A DNA stretch of 64,000 bases from Candidatus Saccharimonadota bacterium (GTDB taxonomy: Bacteria; Patescibacteriota; Saccharimonadia; Saccharimonadales; Saccharimonadaceae). The position numbers and the translations under genes are program-made. This document shows, piece after piece, positions 42,044 through 53,000 of the stretch. The stretch is taken from contig JAFRJX010000006.1 in NCBI GenBank assembly GCA_017432025.1, forward strand, positions 1 to 64,000. The letters are read 5' to 3'. Within the stretch, counting starts at the first letter, position 1. The number at the start of each line of letters is the position of its first letter. The notes beneath the pieces are model-generated. The model did no database searches, had not been told where the DNA came from, and was given only the letters and a program-made list of their open reading frames with translations.

Positions 42044-42468
42044 TGAAAACTTATTCTCAAAAGTCTAGCGAAATTTCTCGCGAATGGTGGTTAATCGACG
42101 CTTCTACTTTGCCACTTGGCAAACTAGCAGTTGTCATTGCTGATAAGCTCATGGGTAAATCAAAAGTTACTTATACTCCACACATTGACAATGGTGACTA
42201 TGTTGTCGTTGTGAATGCGAAGAATCTCAAAGTAACCGGCGAGAAAATGACCCAGAAGAAATATTATCGCCATAGTGGATTCCCAGGTGGTCTTACCGAA
42301 CTTAAACTTGAAGAAGTCATTGAAAAAGATCCTTCAGTCGCAATTCGTGAAGCCGTCAAGGGAATGCTCCCGAAGAACAAACTATCTGCTGACAGACTTG
42401 CTCGTCTTCGTGTCTTTGAAGGTGCTGAGCATGCTCACGCAGCGCAAAATCCAAAGGAGATTAAGTAA
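42043..42468 (+). CDS. rplM: ribosomal protein uL13
   Basis: Early-assembling large-subunit protein. Marks: REWWLIDASTLPLGKLAVVI, YTPHIDNGDYVVVVNAKN and KMTQKKYYRHSGFPGGL. The 141-residue length is normal. GGAGGA precedes the start, and both ends overlap neighbours by one base. Confidence 0.97.
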   Translation: MKTYSQKSSEISREWWLIDASTLPLGKLAVVIADKLMGKSKVTYTPHIDNGDYVVVVNAKNLKVTGEKMTQKKYYRHSGFPGGLTELKLEEVIEKDPSVAIREAVKGMLPKNKLSADRLARLRVFEGAEHAHAAQNPKEIK

Positions 42469-42869
42469 TGGTTGCTACGAAGAAATATATTTACGGCCTT
42501 GGTCGTCGCAAATCTGCGACTGCAACCGCTCGTCTTTACAAAGGTAAGGGTGAGATTACGATTAACGGTAAGCCAGCTCTTGAATACCTTTCTGGTAACA
42601 AGACTTATCTTGCTGAAATCACCGATCCGCTCGCACTTGCTGAAAAGCAAAAGGAATACGATATTACGATTCTTGTTAAAGGCGGTGGTCTAGCAGGCCA
42701 AGTTGACGCAATTAAGCTTGCTGTATCAAAAGCACTCGTGCTTGAGGCTCCGGACCTACGTCCAGTACTCAAGAAGGCTGGATTCACCTCACGTGATCCA
42801 CGCGAAAAAGAGCGCAAGAAATACGGTCTTCGTTCCGCTCGCAAAAAAGAGCAGTTCTCAAAGCGTTAA
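42468..42869 (+). CDS. rpsI: ribosomal protein uS9
   Basis: Small-subunit head protein whose C-terminal tail reaches the P-site tRNA. Marks: YGLGRRKSATATARLYKGKG, GGGLAGQVDAIKLAVSKAL and the end FTSRDPREKERKKYGLRSAR followed by KKEQFSKR. The 133-residue length is normal. It is the last gene of the ribosomal run and is followed by a strong terminator. Confidence 0.97.
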   Translation: MVATKKYIYGLGRRKSATATARLYKGKGEITINGKPALEYLSGNKTYLAEITDPLALAEKQKEYDITILVKGGGLAGQVDAIKLAVSKALVLEAPDLRPVLKKAGFTSRDPREKERKKYGLRSARKKEQFSKR

Positions 42870-42880
42870 TACAAGAAAAA

Positions 42881-42908
42881 GTCCCCGAGTTAACACTCGG
42901 GGATTTTT
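42881..42908 (+). terminator. terminator of the ribosomal protein operon
   Basis: TCCCCGAGT (42882-42890) pairs with ACTCGGGGA (42895-42903), loop TAAC, then TTTTT. Confidence 0.9.
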
Positions 42909-42909
42909 G

Positions 42910-43353
42910 TTATTCTCTGACGATAATGAGTTCGTCAAAGGTATCAAGTATGGGCGGATTAGCCTGGTAGCAATCATTAATTGGTTGTGAATATTGGTTC
43001 ACTGCCCCTGTAACTTGAATAGCGCAGACGCCAATTACTATTCTCGCACCTAATGTTTTGAGTGCATTTATAATGGTTCTTCGTTTAATCAAGTTTAAGT
43101 GACGATTGCCCACAATAATGAGTGCGTTTTTACGATCTTTGAACGCTGCTTTAGTGCGTTCGTCCAAATCGTCCAAGCTATTATATACAACACAGTTAGC
43201 GATTTCTTTAACTTTTGTGATAATTTCGTCACATACTTGATTTTTTAAGGTGCCTTCTGCTCCGAAAAGTATAATTCCAACCGGACGCGCAATTTGATTG
43301 ATGCTTTGGATTGCTTCGTATGGCGTGACATACTTTTGAAGTTCTAGGCTCAT
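42910..43353 (-). CDS. degenerate P-loop kinase-like protein, unknown
   Basis: The frame is open to 43374, but the ATG at 43353 follows AAAGGGGGG at good spacing. The 147-residue protein has the layout of a small P-loop kinase: IILFGAEG near the N-terminus where Walker A belongs, NALIIVGN where Walker B belongs, and a C-terminal PPILDTFDELIIV like the closing strand of polynucleotide kinase-type proteins. The Walker A Gly-Lys-Ser/Thr is missing, so ATP binding is doubtful. It may be a pseudo-kinase. It is convergent with rpsI. Confidence 0.65.
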   Translation of the reverse strand: MSLELQKYVTPYEAIQSINQIARPVGIILFGAEGTLKNQVCDEIITKVKEIANCVVYNSLDDLDERTKAAFKDRKNALIIVGNRHLNLIKRRTIINALKTLGARIVIGVCAIQVTGAVNQYSQPINDCYQANPPILDTFDELIIVRE

Positions 43354-43387
43354 TTTTAACCCCCCTTTCGACAATGATCCTACTATT

Positions 43388-43416
43388 ATTATATCATATT
43401 TATGCTAATTTGTAAA
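43388..43416 (-). promoter_or_regulatory. promoter of the kinase-like gene
   Basis: On the minus strand: TTTACA (43411-43416), a 17-base spacer and TATAAT (43388-43393). The leader is about 28 bases with a GGGGGG ribosome site. Confidence 0.75.
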
Positions 43417-43472
43417 TATAGGAGTTTTGCACAAGATTTTTATGTTTAAATCCCCATTATTGTTATGTTTTA

Positions 43473-43481
43473 TGTTAGAAT
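43473..43481 (+). promoter_or_regulatory. leaderless extended -10 promoter of the 2167-aa gene
   Basis: TGTTAGAAT, eight bases before the ATG at 43490. This decides the start against the longer open frame that reaches back to 43427. Confidence 0.5.
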
Positions 43482-43489
43482 TAAAGGGT

Positions 43490-46400
43490 ATGGTGTTGCG
43501 AGGAAGAAAGGGTACTGGGGTGCGCGGTCTGCTTTTGTTTATGCGCTATTATCCGGAAAAGGTTTTGATTCCGTTACTTTTTCTTGTCACATTTTTCACA
43601 GTCTTTTACTATGGGCAGAATTCACGGATTTACTCGATTAGTGACGATACTCTGCAGGTTTCTGGTGATGCCGAGACGTGTACGTTTACCTCAAATGTAA
43701 CTTCGGCACACACTAAGACGGTCAATCCTGGTTCAACTCAGAGCGGTATTGGCACGACTAAAATTACCACTAAATGCACGAATTCAATTGAACACAAGGT
43801 CTATGCGATTGGCTATTCAAACAATACGGATGGTAATACCGGGCTGATCAATTCATCCGACAATGTGACGATTGCTACTGGGACGGCGACTTCTGGCGAT
43901 GTCTCAAACTGGGCGATGATGATTGCAAAGGATACTTCTTCATATGAGCCGAGTAATTTGACGATTACAAATAGCTTTGGTTCTTATCATGTAGTGCCAA
44001 GCACCTCAACACAAGTATCTGGGTATTCTGGTGCTACGGATGCTACCACTGGCTCGTCGATTACGACGACTTACAGAGCGAAGCTTTCCAGTTCGCAACT
44101 AGCGGGAACATATGTAGGCAAGGTGAAATACACGCTTACGGCGACGATGTTCTACACTGTCACGATTAAGACTGCAACTGGTGTTTCAAAAGTAACTCTT
44201 AATGGAGTAGAATGTACGAGTACTTCTGGATGTCAGGTGACAAATCTCACTGAAGGCGAAACTTATACGCTTGTTGCTACATTGGCAACTGGCTACAACT
44301 TTAGCACTTGGTCTACGCCGGAAAATGGCACGATTGCGGGCGCGACAACTGCTAGTACAACTTTTACCGTTGGTGGTGGTGATGCAACGATTACCCCTTC
44401 GGCAACGCCAAAGACTTACACTATTACCTTAAACAAGAATGGGGCAACGACGGCCGGCTCTAGTTCGACAACTGCAACTTATGGCGCAACGACGCTCGCT
44501 GCGATTACTAGGCCACAAAGGGAATACAACATTTCTGGCTTCACTCTGCCGGCTTCAAATGGCGCAACTGGGGCAGAGGTTTCGAGCACCAACACGGTTA
44601 CTAGCACTTATACGTTTAATGGTTGGTACAAGGAGTCCGGCGCAACTAACAAAATTGCTTCAAATGCGGCTACGCCGGTTCTAGCCGCTAGTACTTCGTA
44701 TACAACTTCTAATGGCACTTGGAGCTATAATGGAGCGCGCACGCTTTATGCTGGTTGGACTGCGCAGATGGTATCACTTCCAACCATTACAAAACAGGGT
44801 TACGACTGTGGTTGGACAGAAACGGCAACTGATGCGACTACGAAAGATTTTCAGACTGGCGATTCGTTAACTCCGACTAGAGACTACACACTTTATGGTG
44901 TTTGTATCCCGATTGATTATACTATTACGATTGATGCTGGGGCAGGTACGACCACCCTTACACTTTCAGGTTGGAGTGGTACTGGCACTGCTACTCTCAC
45001 GAAGACTTTCCATATCGGTGACACGATTGATTTATCAGCCATAACTCCTACTTATAGAACTGGGTATAGTGGTACCAAGATAATTAAAAATGATTCCTAT
45101 GGTTCCTTAAGTGATTCTATCTATACGGTTGGCGCAGGGAATGGATCTATTACGATTAGCGCGTCGGCACTTGATACGCCAGTTTGTACAGTTAGCGGTG
45201 GTAGCGGTAGCGTCGTTTATAACTATGCTGATACTACTTTGACCGCCACGTCAAATGCCGCGAGTTATGATTCGGCCTCTGTGAATATTACGTATGCGTT
45301 CGGTTATGGATCAAGTGCTTCTAATACACTGGGCAACTTCAGTAGTGCGCAGACTAGTAATTCCTATACGGTTGCGAGAAATGCTTTTAAAGGTTCTAGG
45401 TATTATGGTGTTAGAGTTGTGGTGACGGATAAGACGGATAGCACAATTACGGCAACTTGTACCTCTGGTACTGGTACGGGTACTGGTTCGACTGTGGCCG
45501 CAAGGGCAACGGTTGGGCGTGTTAATTCCATTATTCGTTTTGATGCGACTACTAATGGTGGTACTCTGGAAGGTACGACTCCGCTTTATGTTAGCTATCT
45601 TGGGACCGCTACTTATACTTCACGTACTAACTCTACGACGGCATCAATCCCGACCGCTGTACCACCAACTGGTTATACTTTCGATGGTTGGTATACGGAG
45701 TCTAGTGGTGGTAGCAAAGTGCTTAATTCGAGCAACCAGTTAACTGGGACTGCGGTTACTAGTTGGTCGAATGCGGACAGCCAATGGGTTAAAACTAGTG
45801 CGAATATTTCTAATGAGTCAATCAACATTCTCTATGCCCAGTATGTGTCTAAGACTTATACGATTACTCTCAATGGAAATGGCGCGACGACGGCAGGATC
45901 CGGTTCGGCTACGGCTGCCTTTGGTTCAACTTCTTTGTCATCAATCACAAAGCCGTTTAGATCATACACGATTTCTGGCTTTACTTTGCCGGCTTCCAAT
46001 AATGCTTCTGGTGCTTCAGTTGGCAGTACTTCGACTCTCACTAGCTCTTACACCTTCAATGGTTGGTACGAAGAGTCTGCCGCAACGAATCTAGTGGCAT
46101 CAAACGATACGACTCCGGTGCTCCAAGCGAATACTTCTTATACTGATACATCTGGACAGTGGAATTATGATGGTACGACAACACTTTATGCTGGTTGGAC
46201 GGCACAACAAAAGACACTCCCGTCGATTACGAAACCAGGATACGATTGTGGTTGGACGGAAACGGCGACCAATGCTACTTCAATTACTTATCGCTCTGGC
46301 GATCCGTTGACTCCAGGTAGGAATTACACACTTTATGGTGTTTGTACCGCAAATAATTATACGGTGACGGTAGATGCGGGCGCCGGTATTAGTACGCTTG

Positions 46401-49400
46401 CGCTTTCCGGTTGGACTGGAACGGGCACCGGCACGCTTTCGAAGTCCTTCCATATCGGTGAAGTGATTAACCTAGCTTCATTTACTCCAACTTATCTCAC
46501 CGGACATAGCGGTACTACGTATGTAGTGAACGATTCGTATGGTTCAATTAGCGGATCCACATATACAGTGGGTGCAGGGAATGGGCATATTATTATTAAG
46601 GCTAGCACGCTTGCAACGCCGACCTGTACAATGCAAGGCGGTACCACGAAAGTTTATAACCGTTCGGCTACTACTCTTACTGCTACGGATACTTCAAGCT
46701 TATATGAAAGTAATAGCGTAGACATTAGTTATTCATTTGGTTGGGCGACGAGTGATTCTGCGGCGCTTGGTGACTTTAGCTCCCCACAGTCTGGGAACAC
46801 ATTCTCGATTGCGAAGGCATTATTCTATGGAACAAGGTATTATGGTGTAACCGTCAATGTAGTCAGCGTGGATGATAGTTCACTCACGGCAACCTGTACG
46901 TCTGGAACTGGCTCTAGTACGGGTACAACGGTTGCAAACAGGACTACAATGGCATTGGTTAATTCCAGAGTGCAATTAAATGCTGGCGATGGAACTTTGA
47001 GTGGTACGGCTTATTTCTACGTTGCGTATGGTAAGAACAATAAATATAGCTCGAGGACTTCAACTTCGGCATATACGTTACCGACAGTGACACCACCAGA
47101 AGACTATGTGCTTGATGGTTGGTATACATCGGGTGGTGATAAAGTGATGAATGCAGATTTCTCACTGACTGGTGTCGCGGTTTCTGGTTGGTCTAATGCT
47201 TCTCCCAACTGGGTAAAGACCGGTACGAGTAATTCTGCTACTGCTACTGCCAACCAACTCTACGCGCACTATACATTTAATGGCACTTACATCCAGAATT
47301 TACCGAGCGCTTCTTGTACATCTACTCCACTTAAAGTTTATGATAGTCGTGACATGCAATCGTATTATGTAAAACGTCTTGCGGATGGGAACTGCTGGAT
47401 GATGGATAATTTGAATCTTGGCGCAACGGATTTAACGGTTGAACTGAGCAGTACTAATTCCAATTTCGTGTCGCCACTTACAGCCGAAGTATTTAATAGT
47501 TGGCGCGTTACGACTGGTTCAAATACTTTGACCGATGGTGAGTTCTTTAATTATACTGGCAATGATCCGACTTCAGAAGGTAGATATGGTACACTCTATA
47601 ACTACTATGCTGCGACTGCGACTTATTTCTCTGGAAGCACGACGACGCAAAACTCAAAGAATGACATTTGTCCGGCTGGCTGGAGACTCCCGACTGGTGG
47701 TCAATATGGCGAATACGATGAGCTAACGAAGCTTCCAGCTTTTGACACGGTTGCGGAACTTAGGACTCCAGTTATGAGTGGTGGTTTTGGTTTGGCGTTT
47801 GCTGGGTATGGTGGCGTAGGCAACGTAGCATATATCAATCAGCTTGGAACCTATTGGACTTCTACAAGAGTTAATGATACAAATATGTATTATATGTCTG
47901 TGAATTCGTCCATGATTGGTGCTACATATTCGACTTCTCGTGGATATATGCAATCGATTCGTTGTGTCATGAAAAAGACTGCACATCAAGTAACTGTTTC
48001 ATACGATTCGGGCATAGCTAGCGTAACGCTTAATGGTACGAGCGTAGCAAATGGATCAAGTGTCTTGCTAGAAGACGATGCTTATTATTATATTGAGGCT
48101 ACAACTAATTCGGGCTACAACTTTGGTAGCTATTCTGCTACGGTCGGTAGTTTTGTAACCACCACGCTAGGATCGACCTATTATAAGACCGGAACTGCCG
48201 CAAGCACGATTACTGTTACTTCGGCAGCTGCCACTTTTACATGTACAAAACAGTTCCGTTTACAAAATGCTGACGGAACTTATCCAAGTACCTATACTGT
48301 TGATAGCGTTGAAACTCTTACTGTCGGTGATATTTGTGACTACGTGAAGTCTTATACAAACTATCAGACACAATCTGATAACCAGGCACCACTTGGCCCT
48401 ATCGATGTAACCCTTTCGCTTGATCTCCCTAGGAATACTTATACGCTTACTGTTTATAAATATTCGTCAATCTCTACCGTTGGGTATAGCGGGACATATA
48501 GATGGGGACAAGAAATCCAGCTGACGGCAACGCCAAATCTTGCAGAGGGATACAGGTTTTACCAGTGGGCACATTATAATTCGGAAAATGAAGGCACTTT
48601 TTCGTCGACTACTATTACTAATCCGACCTACACGATGCCGATTGGGAATGCTAGTATCGTTGCTTCCGGCAGAAAGAATTATTTCCAGGAGCGTCTATAT
48701 TCGTATTGTGGCTACCCAATGTGGGATTATCGAACTAATACATCATATAAAACTGTAATTATTAATACTTGGTGTTATATGGCAGAAAACTTGGACCTTC
48801 CGGGTGGAACGACGGTTGAATCGACGCATTCACATGTGTCTAGTAGCTATACTTTGCCGGCTTCTTCTACGGGCGCTTCAACTGGTGTTTATAATTCTGG
48901 TACCAGAGACTGTTCATCTGGTGGCCCATGCTATAGTTATTACAACTGGACTGTAGCAACGGCTGGGACAAACCCGACGTTTGGCATGGCAGAAGCAGAT
49001 ATTTGTCCGAGATATTGGCGCTTGTTGCAACAGAATGATCTAGATAGAATTTCGTCTTATCATTATACGAACCAGATACCGTTAACTTCTGCGCCATTCG
49101 AAGGAAATGCGTCCGGATTATACTCTACATCTGGAGGATATAATAATTCGAATACGATTATGTTCTGGGCGGGTGCTAATCATTATGTAGGTCCTGATAA
49201 TGCACGTAGTGGTTATGCCTATAATGCAACGTCTGCTACTTATTTCGGTAATGCGCAGTATATGAAGGATGTTAGGGCTGGCGTGCGTTGCGTGATGGCA
49301 AACACGAATACATTATCTTCGGCTACGACGATGCAAAGTGTAGCACCAGACATGATTCTAAATTCGGCCAATGGTGCGACTGCGACTCTTACGGATAGCC

Positions 49401-49993
49401 GGGACACCTCGGTTTCTTATGGTGTGCTTAAAGCGGCAAATAGTTTGTGGATGACAGATAACCTTAAGGTTCTAGGTGGTGCAACTATTTCAAACACGGC
49501 ATCGAATATAACTTCAAGTACATCCTATACTTTGCCGGCTAGCGTGACCAGCCCAGCCTATTGGACTAATAGTAATACTTCGGCGGTGCTTTACACTGGG
49601 ACTGCATCAACCACTGGTGGATACTACAATCATGTTGCGGCGACGGCCACGATCCAAAACACGACAGCCGCCAATAATGCTTCAGTGATGAATCAACCAA
49701 TGCAGAGTATTTGCCCACGCCCGTGGCGCATACCGACATACCATGAGCTTGCTGATTTGGTCTCTAGTTTTGGCACGCAGATGATCAATTTGCTTGGTCT
49801 TGCCAAGAATGGCTATATTGCTTCAGGCGGTTTATCGATGAGTGGTTATTATGGATTCTGGTGGACAATGACGACTAGTGCAACTGACGCGACGAAGGCT
49901 TATATCTTAACTGAAACTCCGTCGAATACGCTTACATTGCAACTTGTTGATAAGTATTATGGCGCTAATATTCGCTGTATTTATAATAGTTAA
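43490..49993 (+). CDS. giant surface protein (2167 aa) with InlB-like and FISUMP modules
   Basis: The ATG at 43490 follows the extended -10 and gives a basic N-terminus before one export helix (about 25-45). Order: a beta domain of about 170 residues with two Cys, InlB/Listeria-Bacteroides-type repeats (ending in patterns such as LYAGWTA) within two copies of a 480-residue unit, then three FISUMP modules. The first FISUMP copy is canonical (DGNCWMMDNL, ICPAGWRLPT, IRCV); the other two are more diverged. There is no LPxTG and no C-terminal anchor, so attachment is by the N-terminal helix or non-covalent. An adhesive role is inferred. Confidence 0.88.
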   Translation: MVLRGRKGTGVRGLLLFMRYYPEKVLIPLLFLVTFFTVFYYGQNSRIYSISDDTLQVSGDAETCTFTSNVTSAHTKTVNPGSTQSGIGTTKITTKCTNSIEHKVYAIGYSNNTDGNTGLINSSDNVTIATGTATSGDVSNWAMMIAKDTSSYEPSNLTITNSFGSYHVVPSTSTQVSGYSGATDATTGSSITTTYRAKLSSSQLAGTYVGKVKYTLTATMFYTVTIKTATGVSKVTLNGVECTSTSGCQVTNLTEGETYTLVATLATGYNFSTWSTPENGTIAGATTASTTFTVGGGDATITPSATPKTYTITLNKNGATTAGSSSTTATYGATTLAAITRPQREYNISGFTLPASNGATGAEVSSTNTVTSTYTFNGWYKESGATNKIASNAATPVLAASTSYTTSNGTWSYNGARTLYAGWTAQMVSLPTITKQGYDCGWTETATDATTKDFQTGDSLTPTRDYTLYGVCIPIDYTITIDAGAGTTTLTLSGWSGTGTATLTKTFHIGDTIDLSAITPTYRTGYSGTKIIKNDSYGSLSDSIYTVGAGNGSITISASALDTPVCTVSGGSGSVVYNYADTTLTATSNAASYDSASVNITYAFGYGSSASNTLGNFSSAQTSNSYTVARNAFKGSRYYGVRVVVTDKTDSTITATCTSGTGTGTGSTVAARATVGRVNSIIRFDATTNGGTLEGTTPLYVSYLGTATYTSRTNSTTASIPTAVPPTGYTFDGWYTESSGGSKVLNSSNQLTGTAVTSWSNADSQWVKTSANISNESINILYAQYVSKTYTITLNGNGATTAGSGSATAAFGSTSLSSITKPFRSYTISGFTLPASNNASGASVGSTSTLTSSYTFNGWYEESAATNLVASNDTTPVLQANTSYTDTSGQWNYDGTTTLYAGWTAQQKTLPSITKPGYDCGWTETATNATSITYRSGDPLTPGRNYTLYGVCTANNYTVTVDAGAGISTLALSGWTGTGTGTLSKSFHIGEVINLASFTPTYLTGHSGTTYVVNDSYGSISGSTYTVGAGNGHIIIKASTLATPTCTMQGGTTKVYNRSATTLTATDTSSLYESNSVDISYSFGWATSDSAALGDFSSPQSGNTFSIAKALFYGTRYYGVTVNVVSVDDSSLTATCTSGTGSSTGTTVANRTTMALVNSRVQLNAGDGTLSGTAYFYVAYGKNNKYSSRTSTSAYTLPTVTPPEDYVLDGWYTSGGDKVMNADFSLTGVAVSGWSNASPNWVKTGTSNSATATANQLYAHYTFNGTYIQNLPSASCTSTPLKVYDSRDMQSYYVKRLADGNCWMMDNLNLGATDLTVELSSTNSNFVSPLTAEVFNSWRVTTGSNTLTDGEFFNYTGNDPTSEGRYGTLYNYYAATATYFSGSTTTQNSKNDICPAGWRLPTGGQYGEYDELTKLPAFDTVAELRTPVMSGGFGLAFAGYGGVGNVAYINQLGTYWTSTRVNDTNMYYMSVNSSMIGATYSTSRGYMQSIRCVMKKTAHQVTVSYDSGIASVTLNGTSVANGSSVLLEDDAYYYIEATTNSGYNFGSYSATVGSFVTTTLGSTYYKTGTAASTITVTSAAATFTCTKQFRLQNADGTYPSTYTVDSVETLTVGDICDYVKSYTNYQTQSDNQAPLGPIDVTLSLDLPRNTYTLTVYKYSSISTVGYSGTYRWGQEIQLTATPNLAEGYRFYQWAHYNSENEGTFSSTTITNPTYTMPIGNASIVASGRKNYFQERLYSYCGYPMWDYRTNTSYKTVIINTWCYMAENLDLPGGTTVESTHSHVSSSYTLPASSTGASTGVYNSGTRDCSSGGPCYSYYNWTVATAGTNPTFGMAEADICPRYWRLLQQNDLDRISSYHYTNQIPLTSAPFEGNASGLYSTSGGYNNSNTIMFWAGANHYVGPDNARSGYAYNATSATYFGNAQYMKDVRAGVRCVMANTNTLSSATTMQSVAPDMILNSANGATATLTDSRDTSVSYGVLKAANSLWMTDNLKVLGGATISNTASNITSSTSYTLPASVTSPAYWTNSNTSAVLYTGTASTTGGYYNHVAATATIQNTTAANNASVMNQPMQSICPRPWRIPTYHELADLVSSFGTQMINLLGLAKNGYIASGGLSMSGYYGFWWTMTTSATDATKAYILTETPSNTLTLQLVDKYYGANIRCIYNS
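44411..47272 (+). repeat. two tandem copies of a 1440-bp (480-aa) unit
   Basis: Copy 1 runs 44411-45850 and copy 2 45851-47272. Each starts KTYTITLN, contains NGATTAGS, ISGFTLPASN, YDCGWTETAT, FHIGD/E, YTVGAGNG and TATCTSGTG in the same order, and ends LYA-Y. Protein similarity is strong throughout while the DNA has drifted, so the duplication is not recent. Confidence 0.85.
47300..49993 (+). repeat. three FISUMP modules of the 2167-aa protein
   Basis: Approximate limits: 47300-47976, 48690-49300 and 49340-49993. Each has a WM--NL block, an ICP--WR block and a closing RC. The first matches the family pattern best; the second and third have lost parts of the DGNCWM block. Confidence 0.75.
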
Positions 49994-50023
49994 GTATTAC
50001 CATTATTTTGCACGTAGTCAATA

Positions 50024-50051
50024 TTGAACATATGCTTAACTCATATATAAT
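50024..50051 (+). promoter_or_regulatory. promoter of the 3837-aa gene
   Basis: TTGAAC (50024-50029), a 16-base spacer and TATAAT (50046-50051). The leader of about 15 bases is almost all ribosome site (GGAGGAG at 50059-50065). Confidence 0.7.
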
Positions 50052-50072
50052 AGAATACGGAGGAGTGTAGTT

Positions 50073-53000
50073 TTGTTGGAAGTAAAAAGCTTTAAACAGA
50101 TGCGAATGGTTCGCATTGGTGGGCAAGTGTCTGCCGGCGCGCTTTTCCTTTTGTTTGCTTTATCGGTTGCTCCATTTAGTATTGGTGGTGATAGTGTTGA
50201 AGCTGAAACTGATTCGACTGTGCCAAGTACGCTGACTTTTGTGGCTGCGAATGCTAATGCGACAGTTGAGATTAACCCTTCCGAAACGGGTACATTCGGC
50301 ACGACTTCAGGGAATGATAACATTAGATTCACGATTGCAACGACTAATAGTAGCGGCTATACTTTAACTGCAAAATCAACCAAAACTACGCTTGATCGTA
50401 CTGGTTCGGGGCAGCTGGCTACGCTGGCCTCTGCGGTGACGCAATCTTCGTTTAGCAGTGCGTCGAATACGACACTTAACGGACGTTGGGGTTACAAGCC
50501 AAATTATTATAATTCTTCTTCGAATACTAGATACCGTCCAGCGCCGTCATCTTCTGGCGTGACTCTTGATAAGACTACGGCTGCTAATACATCAGCTAAA
50601 TCATATACCATTGCACTGGGCGCGAGAATCGACTATAGTGTAGCGGCTGGCTCTTATGTCAATGATACCTTCCAACTTCAATATGTTGCTAACCCGGTGC
50701 CCTATACGATTGCTTTTGATGCGAATGCGGACGATGATATTGTAACCAACATGCCATCAAACTTGACTGGCACTTCTTCGTCACCAGATACAATTACTTT
50801 GCCGTCGAAGACGCCACAGCGCACGAATTATACTTTTGCGGGTTGGTGTACAGCACAACCGACTGAAGTGGCCGGTGGGCAGAGCTGTTCTGGTACAACA
50901 TATTCGGTGAGTTCGCAATATGGTATGGACTATACGGCTGATAACTCAAACAATGTTTTGTATGCAATCTGGACTTCAAATCGTAGTTGCAACAGAGCTG
51001 CTACCACGATTGGCACTGGAGTAACCGCTACTGATGCAGTTTGTATGCAGGATATTAATGATACCGTAATTGCATCTATGAATACCGGCGTACAACATTC
51101 TTTGGTTGACGAGCGCGATGATAAGTCATACTTTATTGCCAAGCAGGCTGATGGAAAAGTCTGGATGACGCAGAACCTGAATTATAATTTAAGTACCTCA
51201 ATCACGCTTACTCATCATAATACCGATCTTGGCTATACAACCGATGACGAGACAAAGACTTGGACGCCAAGTGCGACCACTTTGACCGATATCTCGAACT
51301 GGACTAATAACACATCGGCTCCAATGTCATATGACGCTAGCACGTGGTATTATACATCTTCCGGTTCGACTTCAAACGATACGGTTTCTGCAGTTTGTTC
51401 TGACTCTTCGACTTGTAAGCATTTTAATGCTGGTACTTACTATAACTGGCTAGCGGCAATTGCGGAAAATGAGACCAGTACTGACAATATGGCAAGAATG
51501 CCGGATTCGGTTTGTCCAGCGGGATGGAGGTTACAGGAGAGCTATTCTAATGATTATTACTCTGAGCTTAATAGTTTGTTTGTTGCGCTCGGTTATGTGA
51601 CTAGATATGTTTCTAGCGGAAATGCGGCTTTGGCTTCGGGTGCCCTAAATAGCTTGCGCGGGGCTCCATTGTATATCGTAAGGGCATCAAGCGTAAATAG
51701 CGGTGCGATAACTAATAATGGCGCGACCGCTTATGCTTGGACTAACACTGCAATGGATAATGAAAAATCTAGAGCGCCGGCGATTAATAGCCAGACATTC
51801 TATCCATTGAATTATGTGAATAGGAGCTATGGTCTTTCGGTAAGATGTATAGCAAGGATGAGTCCACATACGACCACGGTCCGTTTCCATGGTAATGGCT
51901 CGACCGGAACCGACCTTGTAACTAGGACGGTTGATAACGGGTTTGCCGTGAGACTAGATAATGTTGAATTTGTGAGATTAAACTATAAGCTTACAGGCTG
52001 GAATACGAGCGCTGATGGATCTGGCACAGCTAAGGCATTTACGGAAACCTATCTTACCGGTGCTGGTGTATCTTCGGATATTGAATATGATCTATACGCT
52101 CAATGGACGCCATCTTACAATATTACTTATAATGGTAATGGAGCAAGCAGTGCTTTAACTATGCCGGTAGGACATAATGTAATAGATGGTGAAGAGTTTG
52201 CTCTTTACGCCCCAAATTACGTTAGAACTGGCTATGGCTTTGCGGGTTGGTCCACGACGCAGATTGATCCGGATGCATCAAATGCGGCTACTTTAATGGC
52301 AAATGCAAAAATCTTTGGGCCGAATCAGACGCTCACGGCAAATTATGCAACGCTTGGCGCGAATGTACCGGCATCAGTGACTTTGTACGCAGTATGGGTG
52401 AAATCTTCTGGTAATATGCAAGATTGGAAGGGATGTACGTCCCTCACTGCCGCGACACGTTCTGATGATACGATTACGCCCGGTAGCGTGATTGCACTGA
52501 CTGATACCAGAGATGGTGACACTTATGCAATTGCGAGACTAGCTGACGGCAACTGTTGGATGATGGAGAATTTGCGTTTGGATGACACTAATTCATCAGA
52601 TTCAAGCAAGGCACAAGGCTTTGGCGATGGCTTTATTGGCTTAGCTCATACCGAAGACTTTTTCGTAAATGATACTACGGCGAATACTTTATATAGTACT
52701 TCGAATATTACTGGTAATAATATTGCAAACCGCATTCCACGTTATAACAATAACAATACAAAGACTACGGGTCAGGCTGAAGATGGGACGACCCTTGTTT
52801 CGGACCCGGGGAACAGTAGTCTCTACAACCAGTGGTATGGTTATGGCAATTTGTACACTTGGGCGGCAGCGATTGCTAGCACCGAAGATATTGAGGGCAC
52901 TACTGGTTCTGGGACTTTCACGTCGATTTGTCCGAGCGGATGGATACTCCCAGCGAATGGCAGTACGACGGTTGATTATACTTATAGTAAATTGCTAAAT

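Noticed and set aside
42876-43380. Kinase-like gene starting at TTG 43374
   Set aside because: The ribosome site AAAGGGGGG would lie inside the coding sequence; ATG 43353 has correct spacing.
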